The notes: generated from the sequence alone by a model not told the origin. A stretch of 9,549 nt of DNA from Hyphomicrobiales bacterium (GCA_027067085.1 JAMOMM010000331.1:1-9549); one strand, 5' to 3'; positions 1-5,627 are shown, counted from the first letter of the stretch. A program made the numbers and translations.

Positions 1-410
1 ATGAGGTCTGCGGCCATGCCAACGTCGCGAGAGTATCGCGATAATGCATTTGCATCGCCTTGGGAGAACAGGGCTATTTCTTCTTTGAGCTTTTGCGCAC
101 CCACAGGAAAGGCCAAGAAGTTTTCATCATTATGAGGCCACAAATTATTGACGCGGCGGTGGACGATTTCCAACCCATGTTTATGCAACTCCAAATCGGC
201 AATCACTTTTGGGTTGAGCAAGCTGACAGTATAAGCGGCAACTGAGTTTTTAAACCCCGGGTGAAACTCCTCTGTAACGGCTGCTCCACCAACAACACGA
301 CGGGCTTCAAGAACGCGCACCTTGATGCCAGCCATGGCAAGATAATTGGCGCAAACTAAACCATTGTGGCCGCCGCCTACAATGATGGCCTCTTGTTTTT
401 GTTGGGGCAT
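1..410 (-). CDS. FAD-dependent oxidoreductase, phytoene-desaturase/PYROXD2-like (N-terminal part; C-terminus outside window)
   Basis: About 136 N-terminal codons are present and the frame stays open to the left edge, so the gene is truncated only by the window. The protein starts MPQQKQEAIIVGGGHNGLVC. This is a Rossmann FAD-binding motif (GGGHNGL) at about residues 12-18, followed by the second-strand pattern VRVLEARRVVGGAA at about 31-44, where the Glu normally contacts the FAD ribose. It matches COG1233-type amine-oxidase/phytoene-desaturase-fold enzymes, particularly the PYROXD2-like branch, whose substrates in bacteria are mostly unknown. The ATG at 410 is supported by AAGG about 10 bases upstream on the minus strand. 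The gene is divergent from the RlpA-like gene. Substrate cannot be inferred from this fragment. Confidence 0.88.
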   Translation of the reverse strand, partial: MPQQKQEAIIVGGGHNGLVCANYLAMAGIKVRVLEARRVVGGAAVTEEFHPGFKNSVAAYTVSLLNPKVIADLELHKHGLEIVHRRVNNLWPHNDENFLAFPVGAQKLKEEIALFSQGDANALSRYSRDVGMAADL

Positions 411-424
411 TTTTTTTCGACCTT

Positions 425-481
425 TTATGACGGGACAACCTGTCCGAATAGAATTTGAGTTCCGCCCGTATTACGCCACAT
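425..481 (-). CDS. Possible 18-residue leader peptide upstream of the oxidoreductase
   Basis: A short frame encodes MWRNTGGTQILFGQVVPS, with an ATG at 481 and TAA at 425-427. It is preceded by a very strong Shine-Dalgarno sequence (GGAGGA at 490-485) only 3 bases from the ATG. Its stop lies 14 bases before the oxidoreductase start, and the downstream gene's own weaker AAGG overlaps the gap. This could be a leader ORF or a translational coupling device. I do not recognise the peptide. The small size makes a chance ORF possible; the ribosome-binding site is the main support. Confidence 0.33.
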   Translation of the reverse strand: MWRNTGGTQILFGQVVPS

Positions 482-538
482 TTATCCTCCAAAAGCCACG
501 CTGAAAACGACATACCCTAGTATTTGAAGGCGCTTTCC

Positions 539-643
539 TAGAGCGTTTCATGTTTTGTTTGAATCACAAACAGGACATGAAACGCCGTAATTTCAATCAC
601 TTAAATAGGTCGTTCTGGGTCAATGAAAACATGAACGACTCTA
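539..643. repeat. Composite palindromic intergenic element, copy 1 (about 105 bp)
   Basis: This copy matches the full copies at 5498-5602 and 7338-7441 in inverted orientation. It is built from two hairpins joined by a linker of roughly 20-25 bases. The first stem pairs 543-561 with 567-585 (19 pairs, two of them G-T) around a 5-base loop. The second pairs 609-615 with 633-639. The outer ends are imperfect inverted repeats, TAGAGCGTTTCATGTTTT on one side and TAGAGTCGTTCATGTTTT on the other, which gives a MITE-like outline. There is no internal ORF. The element ends 20 bases before the RlpA-like start codon, so it fills most of that gene's leader. Confidence 0.85.
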
Positions 644-663
644 GAGCCTTAGGACAATAACTG

Positions 664-1020
664 ATGAATAAACTTTTCGGCGGCATTATTCTTGGTATCG
701 GCCTTGTCCTCACCAGCCAGCTGGCCCATGCAGCAATACGACATACTGGCATTGCATCATGGTACAAAATGGGAAAAATCACGGCCAATGGCGAACGATT
801 TAATCCCAATGGTTTGACGGCTGCGCACAAAACACTGCCCTTTGGCACACGCGTTCGCGTGACCAATTTACGTAATGGTCGCAAGGTAACTGTTCGCATC
901 AACGACCGCGGGCCGTTCATTAAGGGTCGGATTATTGATTTAGCCTATGGGGCAGCGCGTAAAATCGGTTTGCACCGCTCTGGCATTGCGCGAGTAAAGT
1001 TAGAAATTCTACGCCGCTAA
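664..1020 (+). CDS. Secreted RlpA-like double-psi beta-barrel protein
   Basis: The 118-residue protein is an N-terminal signal peptide (about 1-23, cleavage expected after LAHA) followed by a single RlpA-like DPBB domain. Family landmarks are GIASWYK (29-35), TANGERFNPNGLTAAHKTLP (40-59) and INDRGPF (79-85). RlpA proteins are envelope enzymes or peptidoglycan-binding proteins; the Pseudomonas aeruginosa member cleaves glycan strands lacking stem peptides. Of the Glu, Asp and His considered important there, Glu44 and His55 are present, but the Asp position carries Asn47, so activity should not be assumed. There is no lipobox cysteine and no SPOR domain, so this is the short soluble form rather than the septal lipoprotein. 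AGGA at 651-654 supports the ATG, and the repeat element lies immediately upstream. Confidence 0.9.
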   Translation: MNKLFGGIILGIGLVLTSQLAHAAIRHTGIASWYKMGKITANGERFNPNGLTAAHKTLPFGTRVRVTNLRNGRKVTVRINDRGPFIKGRIIDLAYGAARKIGLHRSGIARVKLEILRR

Positions 1021-1088
1021 AAATAACCCTTGCCAGCGCATTGAAAACCTTGAGAGTGAAATCTTAGGTTTTCTCTTCAAGGCTTGCA

Positions 1089-1985
1089 ATGTCCAACACT
1101 TCGTCTAACACTTCGCCTAACTCCGCGCCCAGCCCCCCAAACAATCCTGCTTTGGGTAGTGTTTACATGTCCATAGGTATGGCTGGTTATGTTGTAAATG
1201 ATACGCTCGTGAAAACCATAAGCTATGACTTGCCTCTCGGCACATTATTGGTCACACGCGGTGCTTTTGCCATCATCTTTATGATATTACTGATCGCCAT
1301 TATGGGGCAGTTAAACCAATGGCGAGCTTTATTCAGCAAACCTGTTTTGATGCGGGCTTGCTTTGATGTTGTGGCAACATTTTTGTTCCTGACCGCCCTG
1401 TTTAATTCATCCATCGCCACTGTTACAGCGCTGTTACAGGCGGTGCCGTTGGCAGTGGTATTGTTCGGCGTGATGTTTTTGAACGAGCGGATTGGTTGGC
1501 GGCGTATTAGTGCGATTTTTGTTGGATTTATTGGTGTGATGCTGATTTTGCAACCAGGTGCTGCAGCGTTTGAACCTTATAGCTTGCTCGTCATTGGCGT
1601 TATAATTTTGGTGGCCATGCGAGATACTATGACGCGGCGTATTCCGAGCGGCACGCCAACGCTTTTCATTACCCTCGCAAACGTCGTTTTAGTTACTATC
1701 GCTGGAAGTATTTATGCTGTTTATCAAGGGGTTTCGGCCATATCGCAAAACCACGTTTTGACCCTTGGTGCGGCAGCTATATTTTTAGTATTTGCAACTT
1801 TATCGGTTGTGCTTGCATCGCGCGTCGCGCAATTGTCGGCAACAGCACCGTTTCGATATACAGCGGTTTTATGGTCGTTATTATCGGCGTATTTTGTATT
1901 TGACCAAACACCTAATACCCTTGCCATTATTGGTATTGTTTTGATTAGTGTTTCAGGCATGTACGCATTGTTGCGTACAGCCTGA
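1089..1985 (+). CDS. DMT-superfamily (EamA) transporter
   Basis: A 298-residue integral membrane protein with about ten hydrophobic helices arranged as two EamA-like five-helix halves (about 27-155 and 165-298). Length and layout are those of drug/metabolite transporters, which usually export small metabolites or amino acids. Near-identical repeat patterns end each half (for example FGVMFLNERIGWRRISAIFV at about residues 125-144). The N-terminus before the first helix is a low-complexity Ser/Asn/Pro stretch encoded by near-repeated AACACTTCG units, so the in-frame ATG at 1167 is an alternative start. AAGG at 1079-1082 supports the start given. The substrate is not predictable. The gene lies 68 bases after the RlpA-like gene and converges on the PCu(A)C gene with only 22 bases between stops. 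Confidence 0.88.
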   Translation: MSNTSSNTSPNSAPSPPNNPALGSVYMSIGMAGYVVNDTLVKTISYDLPLGTLLVTRGAFAIIFMILLIAIMGQLNQWRALFSKPVLMRACFDVVATFLFLTALFNSSIATVTALLQAVPLAVVLFGVMFLNERIGWRRISAIFVGFIGVMLILQPGAAAFEPYSLLVIGVIILVAMRDTMTRRIPSGTPTLFITLANVVLVTIAGSIYAVYQGVSAISQNHVLTLGAAAIFLVFATLSVVLASRVAQLSATAPFRYTAVLWSLLSAYFVFDQTPNTLAIIGIVLISVSGMYALLRTA

Positions 1986-2007
1986 GACACTCAATTTTGT
2001 TTATAGT

Positions 2008-2598
2008 TTAGTTGGTTGGCATTTTTTTCTTCATACCATCCATCTTTTTGTGGTCCATTTTCTTATCACCCATTTTCTTCATACCATCCATCTTCTTATC
2101 GCCCATTTTTTTCATACCGTGCATTTTCTTATGATCCATTTTCATCATTCCGTGGCCACCAATTTTTAACACAGGCACATCTAGGGTTTGTACTTCGCCA
2201 TTGGCAAAGGTCAGTTTTAATTTAAACTTGTCACCGATTTTGAGCTTTGACTTGATGTCAATCAGCATCACATGTAACCCGCCTGGCTTAAGCTCTGTCA
2301 TACCGTCTGCTGGTACTGCAATGCTCTGAACTTGGCGCATTTTAAACACGCCGTTTTCTTTTAAGTGAGTGTGAAGCTCCACACGGTCAGAAACTTTGCT
2401 TTCTGCTTTGATGAGTTTATTGGCTTTACCGCCTTTATTGTGAATTGTGAAAAATGCGCCAGAAATATTACCTGCTCCCAATGTTGGGCGGGCGCGTATA
2501 TTATCAATCATAATGCCATCAGCAAATGCTGGAAGAGATGAGACGGCAACAGTTGCAGCGACAGCAATTGCTGACAAAAGTGTTTTAGTCGTTTTCAT
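2008..2598 (-). CDS. Periplasmic copper chaperone PCu(A)C with Met/Lys/His-rich C-terminal tail
   Basis: A 196-residue protein. Residues 1-26 are a Sec signal peptide (cleavage after PAFA). Residues 27-146 form the PCu(A)C (DUF461) cupredoxin-like domain. His76, Met87, His109 and Met111 reproduce the H-x10-M-x21-H-x-M copper(I) site exactly, and the motif reads HTH rather than HTM at 76-78, a known variant. PCu(A)C proteins deliver Cu(I) in the periplasm, notably to cytochrome oxidase. Residues 149-196 are an unusual repeat-built tail with 13 Met, 4 His and 16 Lys, repeating MKKMGDKKMDG; extra metal binding is inferred. The ATG at 2598 has AAGG 9 bases upstream and begins the signal peptide. 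The frame extends upstream to a TTG at 2697, which I reject. It lies 99 bases downstream of the DUF2946 gene, probably in one operon. Confidence 0.93.
   Translation of the reverse strand: MKTTKTLLSAIAVAATVAVSSLPAFADGIMIDNIRARPTLGAGNISGAFFTIHNKGGKANKLIKAESKVSDRVELHTHLKENGVFKMRQVQSIAVPADGMTELKPGGLHVMLIDIKSKLKIGDKFKLKLTFANGEVQTLDVPVLKIGGHGMMKMDHKKMHGMKKMGDKKMDGMKKMGDKKMDHKKMDGMKKKMPTN
2011..2154 (-). repeat. Repetitive DNA coding the Met/Lys/His-rich tail of PCu(A)C
   Basis: Codons 149-196 of the chaperone are made of degenerate repeats. On the plus strand they appear as recurring CTTCATACCATCCATCTT and CTTATCACCCAT blocks. At protein level MKKMGDKKMDG occurs twice in tandem (162-172 and 173-183, the second ending DH), flanked by MDHKKM variants. 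Such internal repetition makes the tail length prone to change by slippage. Confidence 0.8.
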
Positions 2599-2619
2599 TT
2601 TTTGAAACCTTAAATTTTG

Positions 2620-2653
2620 GTGCGTATTGCTTGGAATACACACCCGAGTGCGC
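2620..2653 (-). promoter_or_regulatory. Possible alternative RNA hairpins between the DUF2946 and PCu(A)C genes
   Basis: Read as minus-strand RNA, the segment GUGUGUAUU (2643-2635) can pair with AAUACGCAC (2628-2620). This gives a 9-bp stem with one G-U pair and a 6-base loop. The same GUGUGU can instead pair with the upstream GCGCAC (2653-2648) around a UCGG tetraloop, giving 6 pairs with two wobbles. The two folds exclude each other and lie 22-55 bases upstream of the chaperone start. A processing or attenuation role is speculative. Confidence 0.3.
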
Positions 2654-2697
2654 AGAAAAACCTGCTTTAAAACTGAATTTGTAGATAACTTATTCAA

Positions 2698-3078
2698 TTA
2701 GGCAGGTGGGGCGCGGGCAGCAAATGGCGAAATAACTAAAAAAGCATTTCTAAAGCCTAAAGACGCTGGCTGTTTTTTCCGCGTAGAAAGACGAAGAAGG
2801 TCAACGAGATAATGATTTGATGCTTCAAGGTTTCCGAAAAAAGTTGAGGTAAAACAGGCATGGCAATGTTCAAAAACCAACCCTTGATCGTACTCGCCAA
2901 CTGGCACAAGATCGCCTTGTGGGTTAAGAACTTTCAACCCCGTCGTGGTGCAAATGACGATACCGTCAATCTTTTGAGTAGAAACACTTGAGGCAAGCGC
3001 AACAGGTGTAACTGCTTGCACTAAAAATAGTGTTAGCAAGAGCCATTTTAGGTGAAAGTTTTTACGCAAATTCATCAT
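2698..3078 (-). CDS. DUF2946-family secreted protein, copper-associated
   Basis: A 126-residue protein with a signal peptide (about 1-29, hydrophobic core LKWLLLTLFLVQAV, ending ALAS). Mature-region landmarks are IVICTTTG with Cys43, HCHAC with Cys72 and Cys75 flanked by His71 and His73, and a C-terminal RAPPA. This pattern (ICT..G, Cys pair, terminal RAPP) is typical of DUF2946 proteins, whose biochemical role is unknown but which often sit beside copper genes. Here it directly precedes a PCu(A)C chaperone, so periplasmic copper handling is a reasonable inference. The tandem ATGs at 3078 and 3075 are preceded by AGG at proper distance and start at the signal peptide. The longer frame from a GTG at 3183 would overlap the MocR gene and put 35 polar residues before the signal, so I reject it. 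Confidence 0.75.
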   Translation of the reverse strand: MMNLRKNFHLKWLLLTLFLVQAVTPVALASSVSTQKIDGIVICTTTGLKVLNPQGDLVPVGEYDQGLVFEHCHACFTSTFFGNLEASNHYLVDLLRLSTRKKQPASLGFRNAFLVISPFAARAPPA

Positions 3079-3148
3079 CGAAAGCAACCTAACGCAGCCG
3101 TTGTCATGTTGCAATTGATATTGGTCAATACTTTTGAACCATGAGACA

Positions 3149-4612
3149 TTAACGCCGATGTTTAAGATGTCTAAAATGCTCACCCAACCGTTTAAAAGCG
3201 TTGTCTATCTCATCTAACGAAAACCCAGCATAACCTGCAATGATGCCTTGCATTTTTTCGTCTGAGGAAAAGCTCTTAGACAATGGTAAAAAAGTTACGC
3301 CCACTTGGTCTGCCAAGGCGCAAACCTCAACATCACTAAGTGTGTCGGACAATTGCTTTGATGGGTAACCAACGAGGTGCATCCCACCTTGAGCTGCCTC
3401 AAACACTATCAGACCGTTAAGATGTTTATTTGCAGCGGCAATGAACCCCTTTTGGCGTAAGGCATAGGTGCGGCGCATCTTTCTGATATGACTGGCAAAA
3501 GCACCAGAAGCCATAAATGCTGCCAATACTGGTTGGCTGATAAAAGCAGCGCTTGGGCCTGTTTTTGCCAATTCCATTGATAACTTTTGAGTAATTTTGA
3601 TGGGGGCCACCAAATATCCCAACCGCAAGGACTTGGAAAACACTTTGGAGAAACTTCCCATATAAATCACCCGCGCGTGGTCGCCTTGATGTTCCAAACT
3701 CATCAATGCTGGCAACGGCTGGCCCGTATAGCGGTATTCGCTGTCATAATCGTCTTCAATTATATAACTGTTGCTTTGGGCCGCCCAATTAAGCAACTGC
3801 AAGCGCCGCGCTAATGGCATGGTAAAGCCTAAAGGATATTGCCGCGATGGCGTGGTAATGATGCATCGCGGCGAAATTGGAGCGTTTTGCAGCGCTTCAA
3901 CCGTCAGGCCATATTGATCCACTTTTAACGGTTGCACTTTGATGCCATTACGGCCAAAAACTTGATCAAATAAGCCGTAGCCAGGGTCTTCACGGCCTAC
4001 TACATCGCTTTTTGTCAGCAACGCGCCAGCGATCATCTGCATGGCTTCGGTCGCTCCTGATGTAATGATAATTTGGTCTGGTGAACAATTGATGCCGCGC
4101 CATTGGGACAAATGCTCAGCAATTTGTTGGCGCAAAGGCCAAAAGCCCATTACATCAATATCAGCCAGCAAATCATCTTTGGGATTTGCCCATAACCGTT
4201 GGAACAGCTTTGCCCATTCCTTATGAGGGAACAGTCGCATATCTGGGCTGGTGGGTTGAAATGGCCGCAGCATAGGGGGCATTTGTGGCGGGCAAGATTT
4301 TGGCCTTTCCGTCACGCTGATTTGAGAAATTTCTTCGGGCAGATCATTGACGACAAACACCCCTGCCCCACGCCGACCTTGCAAATACCCTTCGGCAATC
4401 AGCTGGTCAAACGCTGTCACGATAGTCACACGCGATACCGACAACTCGCCCGCCAATTGACGGCTAGAGGGGATTTTTGCACCTGCTGGAATTTTCTTAG
4501 CTAAAATAAGCTGGCGCAGGTTTTGCGCCAACTGCTCAAACATCGGTTGGCGCAATGTTTTATCGAGGGCAATGGCTAGCAATGCAGCATCTATTAAAGT
4601 GGTCTTATTCAT
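3149..4612 (-). CDS. MocR-type transcriptional regulator (GntR wHTH fused to aminotransferase-like domain)
   Basis: A 487-residue protein with the two-part MocR architecture. A GntR winged helix occupies about residues 20-90 (IPSSRQLAGELSVSRVT, then GYLQGRRGAGVFV). A fold-type I aminotransferase-like domain spans about 120-480. PLP-site motifs are ITSGATEAM (183-191), EDDYDSEYRY (286-295) and GSFSK with the expected Schiff-base Lys323. Members such as GabR and PdxR use PLP as cofactor or effector and usually regulate a divergent gene, here the PNPOx-like gene. One oddity is that the usual PSHQ(F/Y)PLG loop reads PSRQYPLG, with Arg256 replacing His. The ATG at 4612 is chosen because the longer frame starts at a TTG at 4666 inside the divergent promoter region; its ribosome-binding site (GAAGA) is weak. 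It could co-transcribe with the two copper genes, 70 bases downstream. Confidence 0.9.
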   Translation of the reverse strand: MNKTTLIDAALLAIALDKTLRQPMFEQLAQNLRQLILAKKIPAGAKIPSSRQLAGELSVSRVTIVTAFDQLIAEGYLQGRRGAGVFVVNDLPEEISQISVTERPKSCPPQMPPMLRPFQPTSPDMRLFPHKEWAKLFQRLWANPKDDLLADIDVMGFWPLRQQIAEHLSQWRGINCSPDQIIITSGATEAMQMIAGALLTKSDVVGREDPGYGLFDQVFGRNGIKVQPLKVDQYGLTVEALQNAPISPRCIITTPSRQYPLGFTMPLARRLQLLNWAAQSNSYIIEDDYDSEYRYTGQPLPALMSLEHQGDHARVIYMGSFSKVFSKSLRLGYLVAPIKITQKLSMELAKTGPSAAFISQPVLAAFMASGAFASHIRKMRRTYALRQKGFIAAANKHLNGLIVFEAAQGGMHLVGYPSKQLSDTLSDVEVCALADQVGVTFLPLSKSFSSDEKMQGIIAGYAGFSLDEIDNAFKRLGEHFRHLKHRR

Positions 4613-4615
4613 TTT

Positions 4616-4661
4616 CTTCAAACTGGATATTCTTATAATTCCAATTTGTTTTATCCTGAAG
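4616..4661 (+). promoter_or_regulatory. Divergent promoter region with a split inverted repeat, candidate MocR operator
   Basis: A perfect TATAAT (4634-4639) would place transcription of the PNPOx-like gene near 4646; no good -35 is visible, as expected for an activator-dependent promoter. Flanking it are CTTCA-N4-GGATA (4616-4629) and TATCCTGAAG (4652-4661), inverted copies of the same two pentamers centred on the promoter. MocR regulators usually bind repeated half-sites in exactly such gaps. The half-site assignment is my inference. Confidence 0.38.
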
Positions 4662-4691
4662 ATCAATTCACCGCAAGATACGAGAAAAACA

Positions 4692-5366
4692 TTGCCAAAA
4701 AAATCAGATGCTCCATCACAACGCGCCCGTTTAAAACGTGGCCATGAGCGCGGTGATTATAAACACCAAACCATTCATGCTATTTTAGATGCCATGCCGC
4801 TTTGTCATGTGTCTTATGTGCTTGATGGTTCGCCCGTGGTGACACCAACGTTTCAATGGCGACAAGGTAATCATGTTTATTGGCACGGTTCATCGGCCAG
4901 TCGAATGATTAAAAAATCAGACGGCGCAGATGTCTGTATGGCTATCACTATTCTTGATGGCATGGTTTTAGCGCGTTCGGCGTTTCATCATTCGGTTAAT
5001 TATCGCTCTGTTATGTTATTTGGTAAGGCCAGTATTGTGAGCGACCCGCAAGCAGCAACTGACCGTCTAAAAGCCATGATTGAAGGTTTGTATCCTGGGC
5101 GCTGGGACATGCTTCGCCCTATGAACGATCAAGAACTTAAAGCCACAACCGTATTATCAATGCCAATTGATGAAGCCGCTGCCAAAGTACGCACAGGGCC
5201 GCCAATTGATGATGATGAAGATTATGACTTGCCAATCTGGGCTGGCGTTCTTCCCGTTTCCCTACAAGTTGGTGCGCCAATCAGCGACCCACGCGTTTTG
5301 AGCGGTGTTAAAACACCAGACCATGCACAAAATTTTAAAATTGGCGGGCACAATAAGAAACCTTGA
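4692..5366 (+). CDS. Pyridoxamine 5'-phosphate oxidase-like flavoprotein (Pyridox_ox_2/NimA type)
   Basis: About 224 residues from a TTG at 4692. The protein resembles FMN-binding split-barrel proteins of the Pyridox_ox_2 group, related to NimA nitroimidazole reductases. Landmarks are RARLKRGHERG (11-21), the core IHAILDAMPLCHVSYVLDG (28-46), TPTFQW, and WHGSSASRM (64-72), which normally contacts the flavin phosphate. It is not a canonical PdxH, so a true vitamin B6 oxidase role is unproven; the divergent PLP-dependent MocR gene hints at a B6 or amine link. The open frame continues to an ATG at 4572, but that would overlap the MocR coding region and add a hydrophobic stretch absent from the family. 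The TATAAT at 4634 and family alignment favour 4692 (GAG about 7 bases upstream). The exact start remains uncertain. Confidence 0.82.
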   Translation: MPKKSDAPSQRARLKRGHERGDYKHQTIHAILDAMPLCHVSYVLDGSPVVTPTFQWRQGNHVYWHGSSASRMIKKSDGADVCMAITILDGMVLARSAFHHSVNYRSVMLFGKASIVSDPQAATDRLKAMIEGLYPGRWDMLRPMNDQELKATTVLSMPIDEAAAKVRTGPPIDDDEDYDLPIWAGVLPVSLQVGAPISDPRVLSGVKTPDHAQNFKIGGHNKKP

Positions 5367-5396
5367 AAACACAGCATAAAATGCAAGGCTGTCACC

Positions 5397-5448
5397 CACT
5401 TAAATAAACCGTTCTGGTTTAATACAAACCAGAACGGTTCCAATCTAG
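5397..5448. repeat. Half copy of the palindromic element with a perfect 14-bp hairpin, possible terminator
   Basis: CACTTAAATA followed by a hairpin and a final CTAG matches the linker and second hairpin of copy 1 (598-644) in the same orientation; the first-hairpin half is missing. The stem pairs 5407-5420 with 5426-5439 perfectly around AATAC. It begins about 40 bases after the stop of the PNPOx-like gene and could end its transcript, though no T-run follows. Confidence 0.7.
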
Positions 5449-5475
5449 TCGCAGCCTAGTCACAGCCTAGTCGCC
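5445..5475. repeat. 11-bp tandem repeat, about 2.8 units
   Basis: CTAGTCGCAGC (5445-5455) is followed directly by CTAGTCACAGC (5456-5466) and a partial third unit CTAGTCGCC (5467-5475). The array sits between the half element and the full copy 2, in a spacer with no coding potential that I can see. It starts at the terminal CTAG of the half element, suggesting duplication of the element's edge. Confidence 0.7.
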
Positions 5476-5497
5476 ATAGATTTATCATGCTAGCCTC

Positions 5498-5602
5498 TAG
5501 AGTCGTTCTGGTTTACATTGAACCAGAACGACCTACTTAAGGTATTGATAGTCTTGCATTTCATGCAGTGTTTGTGATTCAAACAAAACATGAAATGCTC
5601 TA
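5498..5602. repeat. Composite palindromic intergenic element, copy 2 (about 105 bp)
   Basis: Full-length copy, inverted relative to copy 1. The first stem pairs 5502-5513 with 5521-5532, 12 perfect pairs. The second pairs 5556-5565 with 5589-5598, plus an inner GTTTG/CAAAC stem. The linker reads CCTACTTAAGGTATTGATAG. Compared with copies 1 and 3, the second stem has A-T (5558/5596) where they have G-C, with both strands of the stem changed together. It ends 25 bases before the GTG start of the beta-propeller gene, just ahead of its ribosome-binding site. Confidence 0.85.
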
Positions 5603-5613
5603 AAGAAAAACTT

Positions 5614-5620
5614 GGGAGGA
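5614..5620 (+). promoter_or_regulatory. Strong ribosome-binding site fixing a GTG start
   Basis: GGGAGGA ends 7 bases before the GTG at 5628. This settles the start codon of the beta-propeller gene despite the absence of an ATG. Confidence 0.75.
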
Positions 5621-5627
5621 TATCATC

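Noticed and set aside
433..445. GGACA-ACC-TGTCC palindrome as an operator
   Set aside because: It lies inside the possible leader ORF, is a single 5-bp inverted pair, and matches no regulator site I can name.
307..513. Minus-strand 68-codon open frame starting at an ATG at 513
   Set aside because: It overlaps the start of the oxidoreductase in another frame, has no family resemblance, and its composition is unlike a real protein.
538..644. CRISPR or transposon end
   Set aside because: Copies are kilobases apart with no spacer array, no cas genes and no transposase in the window; no clear target-site duplication is seen apart from CTAG at the edges.
1043..1073. GAAAACCT/AGGTTTTC inverted repeat between the RlpA-like and DMT genes, as a terminator
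   Set aside because: The 8-bp stem has a 15-base loop, no T-run follows, and an alternative pairing competes. It is too weak to call.
1948..2169. Plus-strand frame rich in His and Phe (HFFLHTIHL repeats) and the neighbouring frame from 2016
   Set aside because: These are antisense shadows of the repetitive Met/Lys tail of the PCu(A)C gene; the periodicity comes from that coding repeat.
2599..2697. N-terminal extension of the PCu(A)C protein to a TTG at 2697
   Set aside because: It would place 33 polar residues before a clear signal peptide; AAGG is well spaced for the ATG at 2598.
4572..4691. N-terminal extension of the PNPOx-like protein to an ATG at 4572, with a hydrophobic segment
   Set aside because: It overlaps the divergent MocR coding region and covers the TATAAT promoter; the family does not carry this segment.
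5367..5627. Small gene or RNA gene in the 261-base spacer
   Set aside because: No credible ORF with a ribosome-binding site and no tRNA-like fold; the repeats, tandem array and one ribosome-binding site explain most of it.
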